Source: Aurelia coerulea
Lineage: Eukaryota > Cnidaria > Scyphozoa > Semaeostomeae > Ulmaridae
Direction: 5' to 3'
Assembly (NCBI GenBank): GCA_039566865.1
Contig: CM076957.1
Location: 13,277,896 to 13,341,895 of the forward strand
DNA length: 64,000 bases
Position numbers and translations under genes: made by a program. Within the stretch, counting starts at the first letter, position 1. The number at the start of each line of letters is the position of its first letter. Below are positions 10,671-21,457 of the stretch, piece by piece. Below the pieces are notes generated by a model that made no database searches, was not told the origin of the DNA, and was given only the letters and a program-made list of their open reading frames with translations.

Positions 10671-11248
10671 AAAGGAAGAAAAAAGAATCCCCCTCTCACT
10701 GAAAACGTATATTAATTTGTTCGAGCTCGGCGGCTTTAGATTGCATGATCGTTACTTGCCAATAAAAAATTTCTGCTTATGAATACATGGCGCTTATTTA
10801 TTGCCACTTTCACCAAAGGAATACGAAAACACTTTTGGCACAACCGTATGAAGGCGGCAAATGTCTCCTATGCTCTTTGAGCCTCGTAACAAAAGAGAGA
10901 CTTTGGCCGGAAAATATTCGTGAACAAATATGTATTAGTCATTTCGTCGTTTTCTGTTTCTCGGGATCAAAGAAAAAAACTGGTTTGCGAGTGCAACAGA
11001 TCTTTAATAAATGTTAGAGCGAAAATATGGAAAAACTGTTGTGGGTTTTTAACTGTACAACGAGGAAGAGATGCTAAGTCAAAGATTTGCTAAAGTTTAT
11101 TGTTTTGCTTGGAGGCACATGATTTTGGTGACATATTGGCTGAGAGACACAATTTAGATGCAGTTTATGTTTGACTTATTCAATCGGAGCAAAAGTTTTA
11201 CAAAGAAATTAAAACCCTTGGGGAAACGTGCACGTTAAGTTGCTTAGA
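10671..11248. other. Unassigned sequence
   Basis: No recognisable feature apart from TTAGA at 11244-11248, the left copy of the 5-bp direct repeat flanking the 10.2-kb inverted-arm segment. Confidence 0.4.
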
Positions 11249-11765
11249 GCAACAGAGCGGAATAATCTTCTGATTGGCTGAAATCATTCGAAATGCTGCC
11301 CTACTGATTTTATGCAAATTAGCCTCGCGCCATTAGAAGTCAATGGAGAAGCTGCGGCCGAGGGGTGCAGGGCTAATTCCCTCGGCGGCATTCATGGGGT
11401 ATATTCGGCAACCAAAGTGAAAGTTGAAATCTTCGAAGCGAAGGCCAATCCACAAATCTGTTATTTAGATTTTTGATTCATTGCCCCGATTTCAAGAAAT
11501 TCTACATTTTCTGAAGGTATCGATTTTGGCCTAGTCAACAGCAGCCTTCTGGGGAGCCATGATAACTGGAATGTCAATTTTTGCTGCATGCTTTGACTCT
11601 GATCCTCCGGTTTCGTGCTAAAACGACAACATGGTGGCCTAGAAACTCACAAGACAGAGCATTTGTTGTTTGGGGGGCAAACAAGAGTTTACATGTGGTG
11701 GATTCATCAATCTGGATCAGCCTAGATGGCATCGAAATCAAGGACACATTGTGCAAACTAATGCA
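11249..11765 (+). repeat. Left inverted arm of a 10.2-kb segment
   Basis: These ~515 bp recur in reverse complement at 20904-21420. Shared landmarks in order are GCAACAGAGCGGAATAATC at the outer end, TTTATGCAAATTAGC, GCGGCCGAGG, GAGCCATGATAACTGGAATG and TGGATTCATCAATCTGGATC. The outer ends are flanked by TTAGA on both sides (11244-11248 and 21421-21425). No coding motif is recognisable in the arm. Either the arms are the terminal inverted repeats of one large insertion, or two copies of one repeat happen to face each other. Confidence 0.7.
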
Positions 11766-11979
11766 GAGTGAACTGTTGATGAAAATCCATGAACAAATAC
11801 AGGCACCTCTGAAATTCCTTCTGATAATGTGGAAGAGAAACAAGATTTCAACAGCTGCAAAATTATGGTGCATTCCATGTAAATTCCACAGGCAAACTTT
11901 TTGGACAAAGAATTGAAGGATAAATGGAAAACTCTAACTTCATTATAGAAATGTCTGGTGTTAAATATATGGAATGCAG

Positions 11980-12065
11980 CATACATACATACATACATAC
12001 ATACATACATACATACATACATACATACATACATACATACATACATACATACATACATACATACA

Positions 12066-12094
<29 letters not shown>
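11980..12094. repeat. (CATA)n microsatellite
   Basis: About 28 uninterrupted copies of the tetramer. Reading frames across it on both strands are open only because the unit contains no stop in some frames. Confidence 0.95.
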
Positions 12095-12097
<3 letters not shown>

Positions 12098-12221
12098 ATA
12101 TTTGTTGAGGCAGGTCAGGTTTGGGTCAGCCCCAGGGCTGGTGTGGACCTGCCATAAACAGCAAACTACTTGTGTGGGGTTAGGTTATCAAAGGGATTTC
12201 CTGAGCAAACACAATGATTCC

Positions 12222-12247
12222 TGTGTGTGTGTGTGTGTGTGTGTGTC
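12222..12247. repeat. (GT)n microsatellite
   Basis: Thirteen dinucleotide units, directly downstream (in minus-strand sense) of the 3' part of the LINE at 12352-17765. Confidence 0.9.
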
Positions 12248-12351
12248 TTTTGTTTTAAATCGAAAAAATTTAGCTACTAAAGCAACTAGTCTAATTCGAT
12301 TATTTAAATAACTACAAATTAATAAATATTTTAGATAAACTATATGCAGGA

Positions 12352-12722
12352 TTAATTTCGAAGGCATACATTGCATCTGCAGGTGGCCCCATCCCAGCTC
12401 TTGATTAGCCTTTTGAATTGGACCAGATTTTCTGCTGATTTTATATCATCTGGCAGATGATTCCAGATCTGTGGCCCAAAAGACCTGAGACTATTTGAAC
12501 CGAACGTTGTTTGGTTGGGCCTATAGTGCTGCAAATCATTTTGACGACATGAAGGTCCATTGGAGGTTCTTGTTTCGAAAATATTTTGCATGAATGCAGG
12601 ATTTAGCTGGTTTACAGTTTTGAAAATCTCAATGCAGAGGTATCTTAGCCTATTTACATGCATTGTGCATTTTTCTGATTTGCAAAGTAGTTCTCATAAG
12701 AAGAATTATGGTCATCGTAAAG
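12352..12722 (-). pseudogene. LINE ORF2 C-terminus, separated from its RT by an insertion
   Basis: The minus strand gives RFLYDDHNSSYENY beside the insertion point and, after a frameshift, LRYLCIEIFKTVNQLNP, SLRSFGPQIWNHLPDDIKS and a closing CRCNVC motif. This is the tail of a CR1/L2-like LINE. The other half lies at 16952-17765 and ends in KIQERAL. The 4.2-kb transposon at 12731-16943 sits between them, and its 8-bp target duplication explains the break exactly: IQERALRF and RFLYDDHNSSYE join in frame when one duplication copy is removed. Confidence 0.8.
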
Positions 12723-12978
12723 AAATCGAATAGCCTGCGTGCAGACTCAACTATCCTTAAGTGTAGAGTCTGCGCAACAAAGTCAAAACGCTTGTCTAGC
12801 CTCATTTTGATGAACGTGTTTGATCAATCAATTGTCACGCCGCGCGGTGCTGGCTCAAGTGGTTCAAAATGGCGAAGTGTGTTGCTGTGAGCATTAGTGA
12901 GAAATTTAGTTTGGAGCGCTGAGAAGTTTAAGGAAGAATTGGAAATCGTTACGTTATATTTTCCGGTTCCCAACATAT

Positions 12979-14081
12979 TTGAGGATCAAGAAAAGGTCCT
13001 TTTTTCAAGAGAAGAGCATTTACTTTAGTGCACGTACAGGATATGATTATGAGAAGTCGCTGATTTTTCAGGCCAGGCCAGGCCGTCCCTTGCTTTGCTT
13101 GCCTTCCATGGCATACTCCATACTCGTTATTTCACCACTCCAGTCATTGATGCTTGATCAAGTAACGAAACTCAAGGACATTCGTATCATCGCTGCTACA
13201 ATTTATTCTGACCAGTGGGAGGTTTTTAAATGACATCAAAGAAGGAGGGATATGCAGCATTCTCTTCCACACCACCTCCTGCTGGGGAAGTTGGCATTCA
13301 TGAGGAAGGTATTAGACTCTTACTTACATTATTATGCTTTACATTTTATTTTCCATTATCATATTATCTGAATTTCATTTTCATACTCCTTCTGCCCTGT
13401 CCACAAACTTTTGCGAAATGGGAGGTTTAATTCTAAACTTTGTCACTCGGTTTTGGTCGATTAGGTGGAATATTTCACCAGTAGGCTGGAGCCGTTTTCC
13501 TTGGAAAAATTTCATTACGTTTACACATGTACAGTATTTGATCAACTCTTTGTGGGGAGCCAATTTATAGCTTTGAATTCTGTAGCCCCAACATGTGGTG
13601 TGTTTTTCAATTCAAATAGAAGCGAATTCATGCATTGTTGAAAGCTAACTGTGAAATAGTAGATTTTAACCCAATTAAAGTAGAGGAGAGACAATGCAGC
13701 AGCTGTCTAAGACTTTTCATATACCGGTATTTTAAAATATTCAAACTAAAAAGGCTGGGGCTGGTAGGCAGTTCCTTGAATTTAGGATACTTTTGGCTAC
13801 CAAAGTTTTAAATGAGTTTCTTAAGCTCAGCTTCATTAGCTCTTTGGAGAGATATCTGCATGTCAGGAAAACTAAGCTGGTACATATATTGTGGCTCATA
13901 TTTTCAATTTTCATTCTTACAGGGGACTTGGCACTACTCAGAAACCAGCCTTCAGAAAATGGTATGGACAAGTTTGGGAAAAATAAGGGCATTTCTGGAT
14001 TCTTCAGTGAAACTTGCAGTGTTCACCACAGCAACTGCTTCAAGATCTACAGAAACAAATATTTTTTTGTTTTTAATTTAG
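12979..14081 (+). pseudogene. RecQ-family helicase remnant
   Basis: The first stretch (12979-13233) contains a damaged Walker A region (ARTGYDYEKSLIFQ, with two extra residues inside the usual GxGKS) and motif Ia as LVISPLQSLMLDQVTKL. A frame change follows, then IKEGGICSILF, which aligns with the segment before the helicase motif Ib. A TTACAG acceptor at about 13921 precedes AFRKWYGQVWEK, a frameshift, and motif III as KLAVFTTATASRSTETNIF. Motif II (DEAH) and motifs IV-VI are not found. The order and the intron before motif III match the helicase at 58817-61500 (minus). Clearly a pseudogene. Confidence 0.7.
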
Positions 14082-14219
14082 CCCCAGTCTCTACACATGT
14101 TTTATTGAAGAGTAACAAATGTTCTGTAGCCAAGAACTCTATCATGGTATGGAAAGTGAGAAAAGTGAAGTTTAATAGAGTGGATCAAAGAAGATATCTT
14201 TTTGATAACTTTTTATGAA

Positions 14220-15767
14220 GATGTTCAAATCTTTTACATTTATCGATTTCGGCTATTTGAGAATGAAGAAATTTTATGCAACTGCTGTAGTATAAGTTCA
14301 GGACAAAACAATATAGATTAATTGCAATTCCAGCAGCTCAATCCGTGCATATTATTGAACAAACAATAACTTGTCCCAGCATGGAATGTTTCTTAAATTT
14401 ATTGAATTTAAGTACTGAAAATTTCTTGGCAGTTTCTTACTTGGTGTAGCAATTCACATTCATACAACATTTAAAAAGTTTCTTAAACTAGGTGTTTTTC
14501 CAATACCCACCCACAGTTGGCGCTTAGCATGTTGGTGGTAAAGTAAAAATTCTGATCTTCTAAAATGATGGAATAAATTAAATTGTACTAAATACCCCTT
14601 GTAGTATTAGTTGTTTTAACATATTTTCAGGTTCTGCATCATGATTTCTAACAACAGAGATATTTTAAATTTAATTTGCAATCAATTCAGTGACATTCAA
14701 GTTAATAAAAAACTTTTCATTTCTGTAAGTGCTCAGGTCTTCTGAACTAGAATTGACAGAATTTTTTCTCTGAATTGTGTTCTATCTTTCCACTCTATAT
14801 TATTTAGGCATCCTTCTTGGGCAACCATTTTGCAAAATATCAAGTGTTTGTTGCATGCTTCAAGCCTGATACCAACTTGTTTTGAGTATGGTTTGAGCAT
14901 GTTTGAGAGCTTGATTCAAGTAAGAGTTTTGCACCACTTGCACTAGCTTGGAGCATGCACCCTAACAACTGGCTCAGGGAAACATGCTCTGCAAATTAAT
15001 TGGAACTCTCTTGAGACTGACAAGAATTTAAAGTGAGATTGTTATCATGTTGAAAACAGTCACCATTCAAGCTCATTTCCAGTTCAAGCAAATGAGGCTG
15101 GATTTTTCTTTGGGAAAACAAATATTTGTTGCTGTTTTTGTTTTAAAGCTTGAACTGAAGGCAAACTCAAACAAGCCTGATTTGTTGTCTGTTTGAGAAT
15201 AATTCTAGTATACGATTATTGCAAAGCTTGATCAAGCTCTAATTGGGTTAATATACTCAATTCAAGCTCCTTCAAGCCATGCTCCTTTCAAGATTGTGCA
15301 AGTGTTGCAAGATCAGTTCCTTGAGAGATTGCAATGATGCATCTTTTTAAACCTCTTTTTCACAAATGTCACAAGCAGAACATTACCAAATATGGTTTTG
15401 TTATAGAGCAGAGCCCAGTACACTTCAAGAAAGTAGTTAGGTTTCTTATGTTGTGCTTGTGGCATTTTGAGCTTTTTCAACATTTCTCAAAATCAATAGA
15501 CACAAATGAATAAAATTTTCAAGAGGTTTGAACATAAATTGAACATTGAACATTATTATTGCTCATGAAAGAAAATCAAGTATACAGGATGTAATCAGCC
15601 TCTTGGTACAATGCAGGACGTTGCTGGATGCATTATATCAAAAAACCTTGGACCAAATGTGGTTGTGACTCATTTTTAGCCAAGAAAATGCAGGCCTAGG
15701 TTGCTTCTACTGATGGTATTTTATCAAATTTGGGGCCAAAATGCAAGAGAATCATCAGTCTTCAAAT
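14220..15767. other. Non-coding interior of the decayed transposon
   Basis: No further helicase or transposase motif is seen. Between 14840 and 15310 there is a loose inverted repetition of short words such as CAAGCTTGATCAAGCTC, GCTTGATTCAAG and TTCAAGCC. These may mark another small fold-back insertion, but I cannot define ends. Confidence 0.4.
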
Positions 15768-16190
15768 CAGGCCCGTCGGAACCGGGGGGGCTGGGGGGCT
15801 TCAGCCCCCCCAATAATTTGCCAAAGTTTGTTCACTTTTGTAAATGAAAGAAGGCTGTGAAAGCCAAGCTTATGGAAATGAAGATTCAAACTTATCTACA
15901 TTCGAGAAAATTAGCAGAGTTTATTCAGCTATATTGTGCAATTAGAAAATAATCTATATCTTCGTGAAATTTAAGTCCTATTTTCAAAATTTTCCCGGAA
16001 AGACTCCGATCAGTCGTGTACTTTTGTTTTTTTAAATTGCAAATTCTCCAAAAATGGGGCGTTTCCAACGATTTAAAGGGCGTGGTCACGAAATATTTTC
16101 CCGGGGGCAAGCCCCCGGACCCCCATTTTTTCTCTCTACGCTCGCACCTATTTTCAGCCCCCCAATATGAATTTCGTTCCGACGGGCCTG
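15768..16190. mobile_element. hAT-like MITE, CAGGCCCGTCGGAAC termini
   Basis: The terminal inverted repeats are CAGGCCCGTCGGAAC and GTTCCGACGGGCCTG. The flanks carry a perfect 8-bp direct repeat, CTTCAAAT, at 15760-15767 and 16191-16198. The 8-bp duplication and CAG-initial termini fit the hAT superfamily (established hallmark; assignment inferred). There is no coding potential. Long C and G runs sit just inside each end. Confidence 0.85.
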
Positions 16191-16196
16191 CTTCAA

Positions 16197-16669
16197 ATAC
16201 AAAACCAGGCCCCCCCCACTTTTTTGCAAATTACGCAGTTCTGAAAGGCAGATCGTCATGTTGTGTTGTGTGCTGTGGTAATTTTTTGTATCCAGTCCCC
16301 CCCCACTTTTCTGGTTTCCTCGGAGGCCCTGATGTGATGGCTTGTTATTGCATTTTTCAAAAGTTGATTTTTTCGCTGTAAAAGTGCCTGCTAGTAAACG
16401 TTGGATGCTTGATCCTCCAAAACTTTCTGCTTTTGACGTGCAGGACTGGATGCGTTGTAGAAGTCTGAGACATTCTTCACAAATATACTTTGCCGTGGGC
16501 CTAGGCCGGACGACGATCAGTCGACGATCTCCAATTGATTGTTGCAAGCGGCGTTCACGTTAAATTTCCCTTTTCCATCGAGCAAATTAAAGTCTTTGCG
16601 ACCATCCTTCAACGAAATATGCTTCAAGCAAAGAACATACGAAGACATGTTTGATGCAGTCGCGACCAT
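16197..16669 (-). pseudogene. Transposase N-terminal fragment (Academ-like)
   Basis: From an ATG at 16669 (minus) the sequence gives SSYVLCLKHISLKDGRKDF and, after a frameshift, PTAKYICEECLRLLQRIQ. The Y-I-C-x-x-C-L-x-x-L pattern matches YICRKCLSALKRRK in the N-terminal exon of the transposase at 51959, where a CxxC pair about 40 residues earlier completes a likely zinc-binding module. The rest is lost beyond the nested hAT-like MITE. Similarity is short, so the call rests partly on the shared element architecture. Confidence 0.5.
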
Positions 16670-16951
16670 GATTGTTTTTCACGCAATACTTGCTTGCAGA
16701 CTTGTCGCGACCATGAAGGACGTGGCATATTGACGCGCTCTTCAATCCAACATTGCGCAAACAGCCTGTAGCACCGCAGAGCCGCTAGCGGCATTTTTTG
16801 TCCAATCCAAATCCGAGCTGCTCACCAAACTTTCTTTGTGAATTGATTGATCAATCACGTTCATCCAAATGAGGCTGGACAAGCGTGTCGACTTTGTTGC
16901 GCAGACTCTACACTTTAGGATAGTTGAGTCTGCACGCAGGCTAAAATCGAA

Positions 16952-17765
16952 GGGCTCTCTCTTGTATTTTTTCGATCTTATCCATAGATCTAGAGGATGA
17001 GAAAAACCATACTAAAGGACAGTAGTTAAAGTTAGAAAAGACAAAGCTTTGGACGAGTACCTTTTTCTCCGCAAAGCCAAGAAATTATTTCAGTCGTTTC
17101 AGTACATTTAGCTGGGTAGCTGCTTTTTTGCAAAGATCAGATATGTGGGGGTCAAAGTTTAGTTTATGGTCGAAATTTACACCAAGCAACTTTACTGAAG
17201 CTTCAGATTTAATCTTTTTCCCTTGAATAGAAATGCTATGCCCAGTGGTGTCCGATTGATCTTTTTTAACGAGAAGTGCGTGGAATTTTTCTGGGTTAGC
17301 GATCATTTCATTTCGATCGAGCCATGTGAGAGCAATGCATGCCTCCTTTTCTAACACGTCAATTAGTTGTGGGAGACTATTGGAAAAATAAGTTAAAGTA
17401 TTAATATCTGCGTAATTGACAAGAGATGCTTCTTTGATGAAATGAAACAGGTCATTGATATAAAAGTTGAAAAGAATAGGGCCTAAGACAGATCCTTGAG
17501 GAACCCCTGATAAAACAGATTGATAGTTGCGGTAAACATTGTTTATTCGAACCGATTGGCTGCGCCGTTTTAAATAGGAATAAATAAAGACCAGAGAATT
17601 TTAATCGAAGCCATATGCATAGAGTTTTGCTATAAGCAAATCATGCGGGATACAGTCGAAAGCTTTCGATAAATCCATCAATATTGCTCCAACAGTGTAA
17701 TCATTATCTAGTTTGGTCTTCCAATCTTCAAGCATTCTAATTAGAACATGCTGCTAAACTTGATT
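16952..17765 (-). pseudogene. LINE reverse transcriptase, interrupted
   Basis: On the minus strand: LMDLSKAFDCIPHDLL (motif A), an in-frame stop, then SVLSGVPQGSVLGPILF (motif B), LVNYADINTL (motif C with the second catalytic Asp changed to Ile), SVKLLGVNFDHKLNFDPHIS, a frame change, and KIQERAL at the insertion border. The stop and the YADI change both indicate an inactive enzyme. The coding sequence continues at 12722 on the other side of the 4.2-kb transposon. The copy begins abruptly at about 17765 and lacks an endonuclease. Confidence 0.85.
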
Positions 17766-18429
17766 TTATTTTCCTTTGAAGGATACATATTCCTGCAAAA
17801 TACAGGAAGAGTTCTGGGAAATGGCTTGTCTGTGTCAAGTGTCCATGAAACTGAATCTTTGTACTGAATCACTGAATCTAAATCTCTGAATAGCAATTAT
17901 ATAGCTGTATGAGGCTCAGAAATGCTTTCACCGGATAGGTGTAGGAGACATGGGGGCTGGGGGGCTATTATAGCCCCCCAATGTCGGAAATTTTTTGCAA
18001 AAATCAACCATAATCAGGCAGAAATCCATTTCTTCCCCCATGCTTACGACTCTCATTGTCAAAAACCTTTTCTTCTTTTCCAAAATGTACTTTACTCAAG
18101 GAAACCAGGTTAATCAGTAGGTTTACGCCGAAAACTAAGTTCCCCTAAGAAAACATGCTTGTTTGTCATTTTGCAAGAAAAGTGAGGCTTTCTCAAGGAA
18201 AACCTAAGATTACAGTAGCAAATATTTGCAGCAATGAATATAGATGTATCTTTTTTATAAAAAAAACAAAAATTTTGGTCAGTACTGAAAGTTTCTTAAA
18301 ATTATCAGATTTTGAGTACTTCAGTTTCTTACGAGTTTCTGGTTCCATAAAAATCTTCATGTTCTCTACCTGCTCCCTCGTGAGCATTTCAAAAGAAGGT
18401 CTTTTCAAGCCTTGCTATAATGTTTAGGC
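17766..18429. other. Unassigned sequence
   Basis: There is a short C/G-rich hairpin at about 17951-17985 (GGGGGCTGGGGGGCTATTAT followed by AGCCCCCC). No coding motif is recognisable. Confidence 0.4.
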
Positions 18430-18583
18430 CAGTGGCGGACACTTTGCCAAATTTTGATGGCCATGCTATTGTTTCGGTTAAAAAGCATTGTTTGTTTCTA
18501 TTGTTTTCAAACAAAAGATCTTTGTTCTAGCCAACATTGGGGGCGATCGCACCCCCTCTGGCCCCCCCAGGTGTCCGCCACTG
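18430..18583. mobile_element. hAT-like MITE, CAGTGGCGGACAC termini
   Basis: The termini are CAGTGGCGGACAC and GTGTCCGCCACTG. The flanking GTTTAGGC is duplicated perfectly (18422-18429 and 18584-18591). At 154 bp this is one of the smallest elements in the window. The CAGTGGCGGA start and 8-bp duplication fit hAT. Confidence 0.9.
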
Positions 18584-18867
18584 GTTTAGGCATCATTCAA
18601 GTTCCTTCCAAGTAATATGATTCAGGAAATGAATGAAAAGAAAGTATACATTTTTGTAAAGATTTCCATTTTCAAAATAAATAGTTTCCTAAGTTATCTT
18701 TTCACAGTAACTGGAGTTATTTTTTGACAATCTGAGAGTTGAGTTTCATATAATAAAAATATGTGTATAATCATCTGGCGCATAAGTTGTAAATTCTAAT
18801 AGAATGGAAATGAAAAGAATTAGATCCTTCAATCTGTAGTGGTATGTCTGCTCTTGTGACACCTGAT

Positions 18868-19201
18868 CCCGGGGGGGGGGGGTACTTAGTATATTTTGCT
18901 GACGCCATGTGCACTCCTTTCCGGGTATCGTTTTCGCCTCTTTTTTCTAAAGCCGGGTATCAAAAGAGGGCAATTTTTCTAAAGCCGGTTGTCAAAAGTG
19001 TTATTTCATTGTTTTTCGACGAATTTTTTACGTTTAGGGGTATGCTTTTCGCGATTTTTACGTTTTGGGATATGCTTTTCGCCGATTTTTTCTAAAGCCG
19101 GCTATCATTTCGAGGGAAAATTTCTAAAGCCGGTTGAAAATTTTTTTTCTTGGAGTGCACCCCCCCGTACAATTGAAAGTCAAGTACCCCCCCCCCCCGG
19201 G
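18868..19201. mobile_element. MITE with CCCGGGGGGG termini, copy 1
   Basis: The ends are CCCGGGGGGGGGGGGTACTT and AAGTnCCCCCCCCCCCGGG-type inverted repeats. CACCTGAT is duplicated at 18860-18867 and 19202-19209, an 8-bp target duplication. The interior repeats the phrase TTCTAAAGCCGG four times at irregular spacing. No coding potential is visible. Confidence 0.8.
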
Positions 19202-20235
19202 CACCTGATATATTTTATTGTTGAGACATACTGACATTGATGAAACAGTTGATGACTTGGTGCAAGAAATGTACCCCCAAAAGCATAATTCTGCTTTGTT
19301 GAAGCACAGTTTGTGTTACATAAGATAGTCCTTGCAGATTATTATTCAAAATTCAAATCTTTCAAGAATTCATATCTGTTTTGTAAGGATGTAGATGTAC
19401 ACAAGGTATGCAATAAACACCACATTTTCAAAGCATGTTTCCTGTTTTTATGCTTTCTGTGACATGGGGTATCATTCTTTTATGGGTGGATGTTCTTGTG
19501 ATCAGAATTGACAATCTCTTGGCAAACAGCAAGTGCACACAACAAGAAATTATACTTCAGAATGTGTCGACTCATGTGAAACGAAATGTCAGCTTGCAGT
19601 TCCTTTCTTATAAATTTTTAAAGAATTTTCAGATGTGTACAATAGAGATAGAAGCTCCAATGTCACTCAATCAAACCTCTTGTATAAAGATGTATAAAAA
19701 TATTGTTCAATCCAGACTCTAGTATATTACAGCTAAAAGGTTTACTGAAGTCCAATTTGACAAAGCAGGAGTGAAAATTTTGCCAACCAAACAATAACAA
19801 TTTCAATATACATTATATATTTGTTCAGCAAAATTTCCATCACTTTACTACTGCAAGTGATTTTTGCTCCTGCATTTTATGAGCAGAACTTCCCTGTGAT
19901 CCATGAGATCCCTTCATTGTCCATTGAAAATCACATCTTAAAATGATTAACCTGAGTTAAAAGAGGAGATCTCATAGGATTATAAATAGCCTAGACATTG
20001 TATCCGACAATCCACTATGTGACCAAAAATTGCAAAGCAAGAGAAAATAATAGCATAATTTGACTTTGCAGGTAAATTCATGATTTCCATTATATTGTAT
20101 TTGACATTTTCAAAGAGAAATATAGTTTCAATAAATTAAATGGCACTTTTAGCCCCTCCAAGGGAAGGACAGAAGTGGCACTTGCTTCCCATCCAAACCA
20201 GTGTTCCTGATGAGGCACGGACATCATGCATGATC
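19202..20235. other. Unassigned A+T-rich sequence
   Basis: No domain, repeat end or tandem array is recognised. The 95-residue frame at 19435-19722 begins in a hydrophobic stretch but resembles nothing I know. Confidence 0.4.
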
Positions 20236-20559
20236 CCCCAGGGGGGGGGGGAACTTGACTTAAATTTGTACGGGGGTGTGTGCCCACGAAATTTTTTTTG
20301 CCCTGCTCCAGAATTTTTCGCTCAAAATGATAACCTGTTCTAGAAAAAAATTGGTGAAAAGTATACTCAAAAACATGAAATTTGACCGAAAAACGACCCG
20401 ATATCAAGCAGAATATTCCCCTTTGGCATGTTTTGACAACCAGCTCTAGAAAAATTGCCTCATTTTGATACCCTGTGCTAGAAAAAATTGGTGAAAGCGA
20501 TACCCTTAAAAATGGCACATCCCGTCGGACAAATATACTAAGTACCCCCCGGCCCCGGG
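20236..20559. mobile_element. MITE with CCC/GGG termini, copy 2 (inverted)
   Basis: This is the reverse-complement relative of 18868-19201. It has the same long G/C terminal tracts, the same GTACnnnnAGTATAT-type sub-terminal sequence, and four spaced TTCTAGAGC/TTCTAGCAC-like words corresponding to the TTCTAAAGCCGG repeats. Target duplication is not clear. Confidence 0.65.
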
Positions 20560-20903
20560 AGGATCCCTTTTATCTACAGTGTCCCTCCAACAAGCTTTTA
20601 GTCCAAAAGTCCAACAAGCATGCTAAGTTTCAAAGCACCAGAGACCACTTTCAATTATGCAAAAATCAGTTGCACTTTAAATACAGTACAGTGCCATAAA
20701 TTGTTTTCTTAGTTTAAGAGTTCTCTGTTTGAATTTTCTTTCATGTTTCGACTTTTCTGCCTCTGGTCTGGACAAAGGAGATGTTCAATCCATGAAAAAA
20801 GGAGCCTGTCAATTTTTGGTTGTACAACGAAAGGAAACTGTTGCATAAAACTGAACTCAGTCTCTGTCTCCCGTTTGTTCTTGGATTTTGCAATTGTCCA
20901 CCT

Positions 20904-21420
20904 TGCATTAGTTAGCACAATATGTCCTTGATTTCGATGCCGTCTAGGCTGATCCAGATTGATGAATCCACCATATGTAAACTCTTGTTTGCCCCCCAAA
21001 ACATAAATGCTCTGGCTTGTAAGTTTCTAGGCAACCATGTTGTCGCTTTAACTCCAAACCGGAGGATCAGAGTCATAATTTGCAGTAAAAATTGACATTC
21101 CAGTTATCATGGCTCCCCAGAAGGCTGCTGTTGACTAGGCTAAAATCGATACCTTCAGAAAATGTAGAATTTCTTGAAATCGGGGCAATGAATCAAAAAT
21201 ATAAATAACAGATTTGTGGATTGGCCTTCGCTTCGAAGATTTCAACTTTCACTTTGGTTGCCAAATGTACCCCATGAATGCCGCCGAGGGAATTAGTCCT
21301 GCACCCCTCGGCCGCAGCTTCTCCATTGACTTCTAATGGCGCGATGCTAATTTGCATAAAATCAACAGGGCGGCATTTCGAATGATTTCAGCCAATCAGA
21401 AGATTATTCCGCTCTGTTGC
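20904..21420 (-). repeat. Right inverted arm of a 10.2-kb segment
   Basis: Reverse complement of 11249-11765, ending outward in CCGCTCTGTTGC and followed by TTAGA (21421-21425), which also precedes the left arm. The two arms are similar but not identical (for example GATGCTAATTTGC against the left arm's GAGGCTAATTTGC), so they are not a fresh duplication. Confidence 0.7.
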
Positions 21421-21457
21421 TTAGAGCAGGTAAGTGGTCTTATTCAATGAATATGTA

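Larger units (their letters stand above)
12731..16943. mobile_element. Decayed transposase-plus-RecQ DNA transposon (Academ-like)
   Basis: The ends read TAGCCTGCGTGCAGACTC inward from both sides and form inverted repeats of about 105 bp with roughly six mismatches. AAATCGAA (12723-12730 and 16944-16951) is a perfect 8-bp target duplication inside a LINE reading frame. Remains of a RecQ-type helicase run rightward from 12979, and remains of the transposase N-terminus run leftward from 16669. This is the same convergent layout as the 9.8-kb element at 51780-61612. At 4,213 bp it has lost most of the transposase. A hAT-like MITE (15768-16190) is nested in it. Confidence 0.75.

Noticed and set aside
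11738..12157. Long open frames across the (CATA)n array on both strands
   Set aside because: They are produced by the tetranucleotide repeat, giving only Met-Tyr-Val-Cys or His-Thr-Tyr-Ile repeats, with no domain on either side.
13741..14218. Independent genes in the interior of the decayed transposon
   Set aside because: The only informative part is the RecQ motif III segment after a splice acceptor; the other frames are shadows of it or of non-coding sequence.
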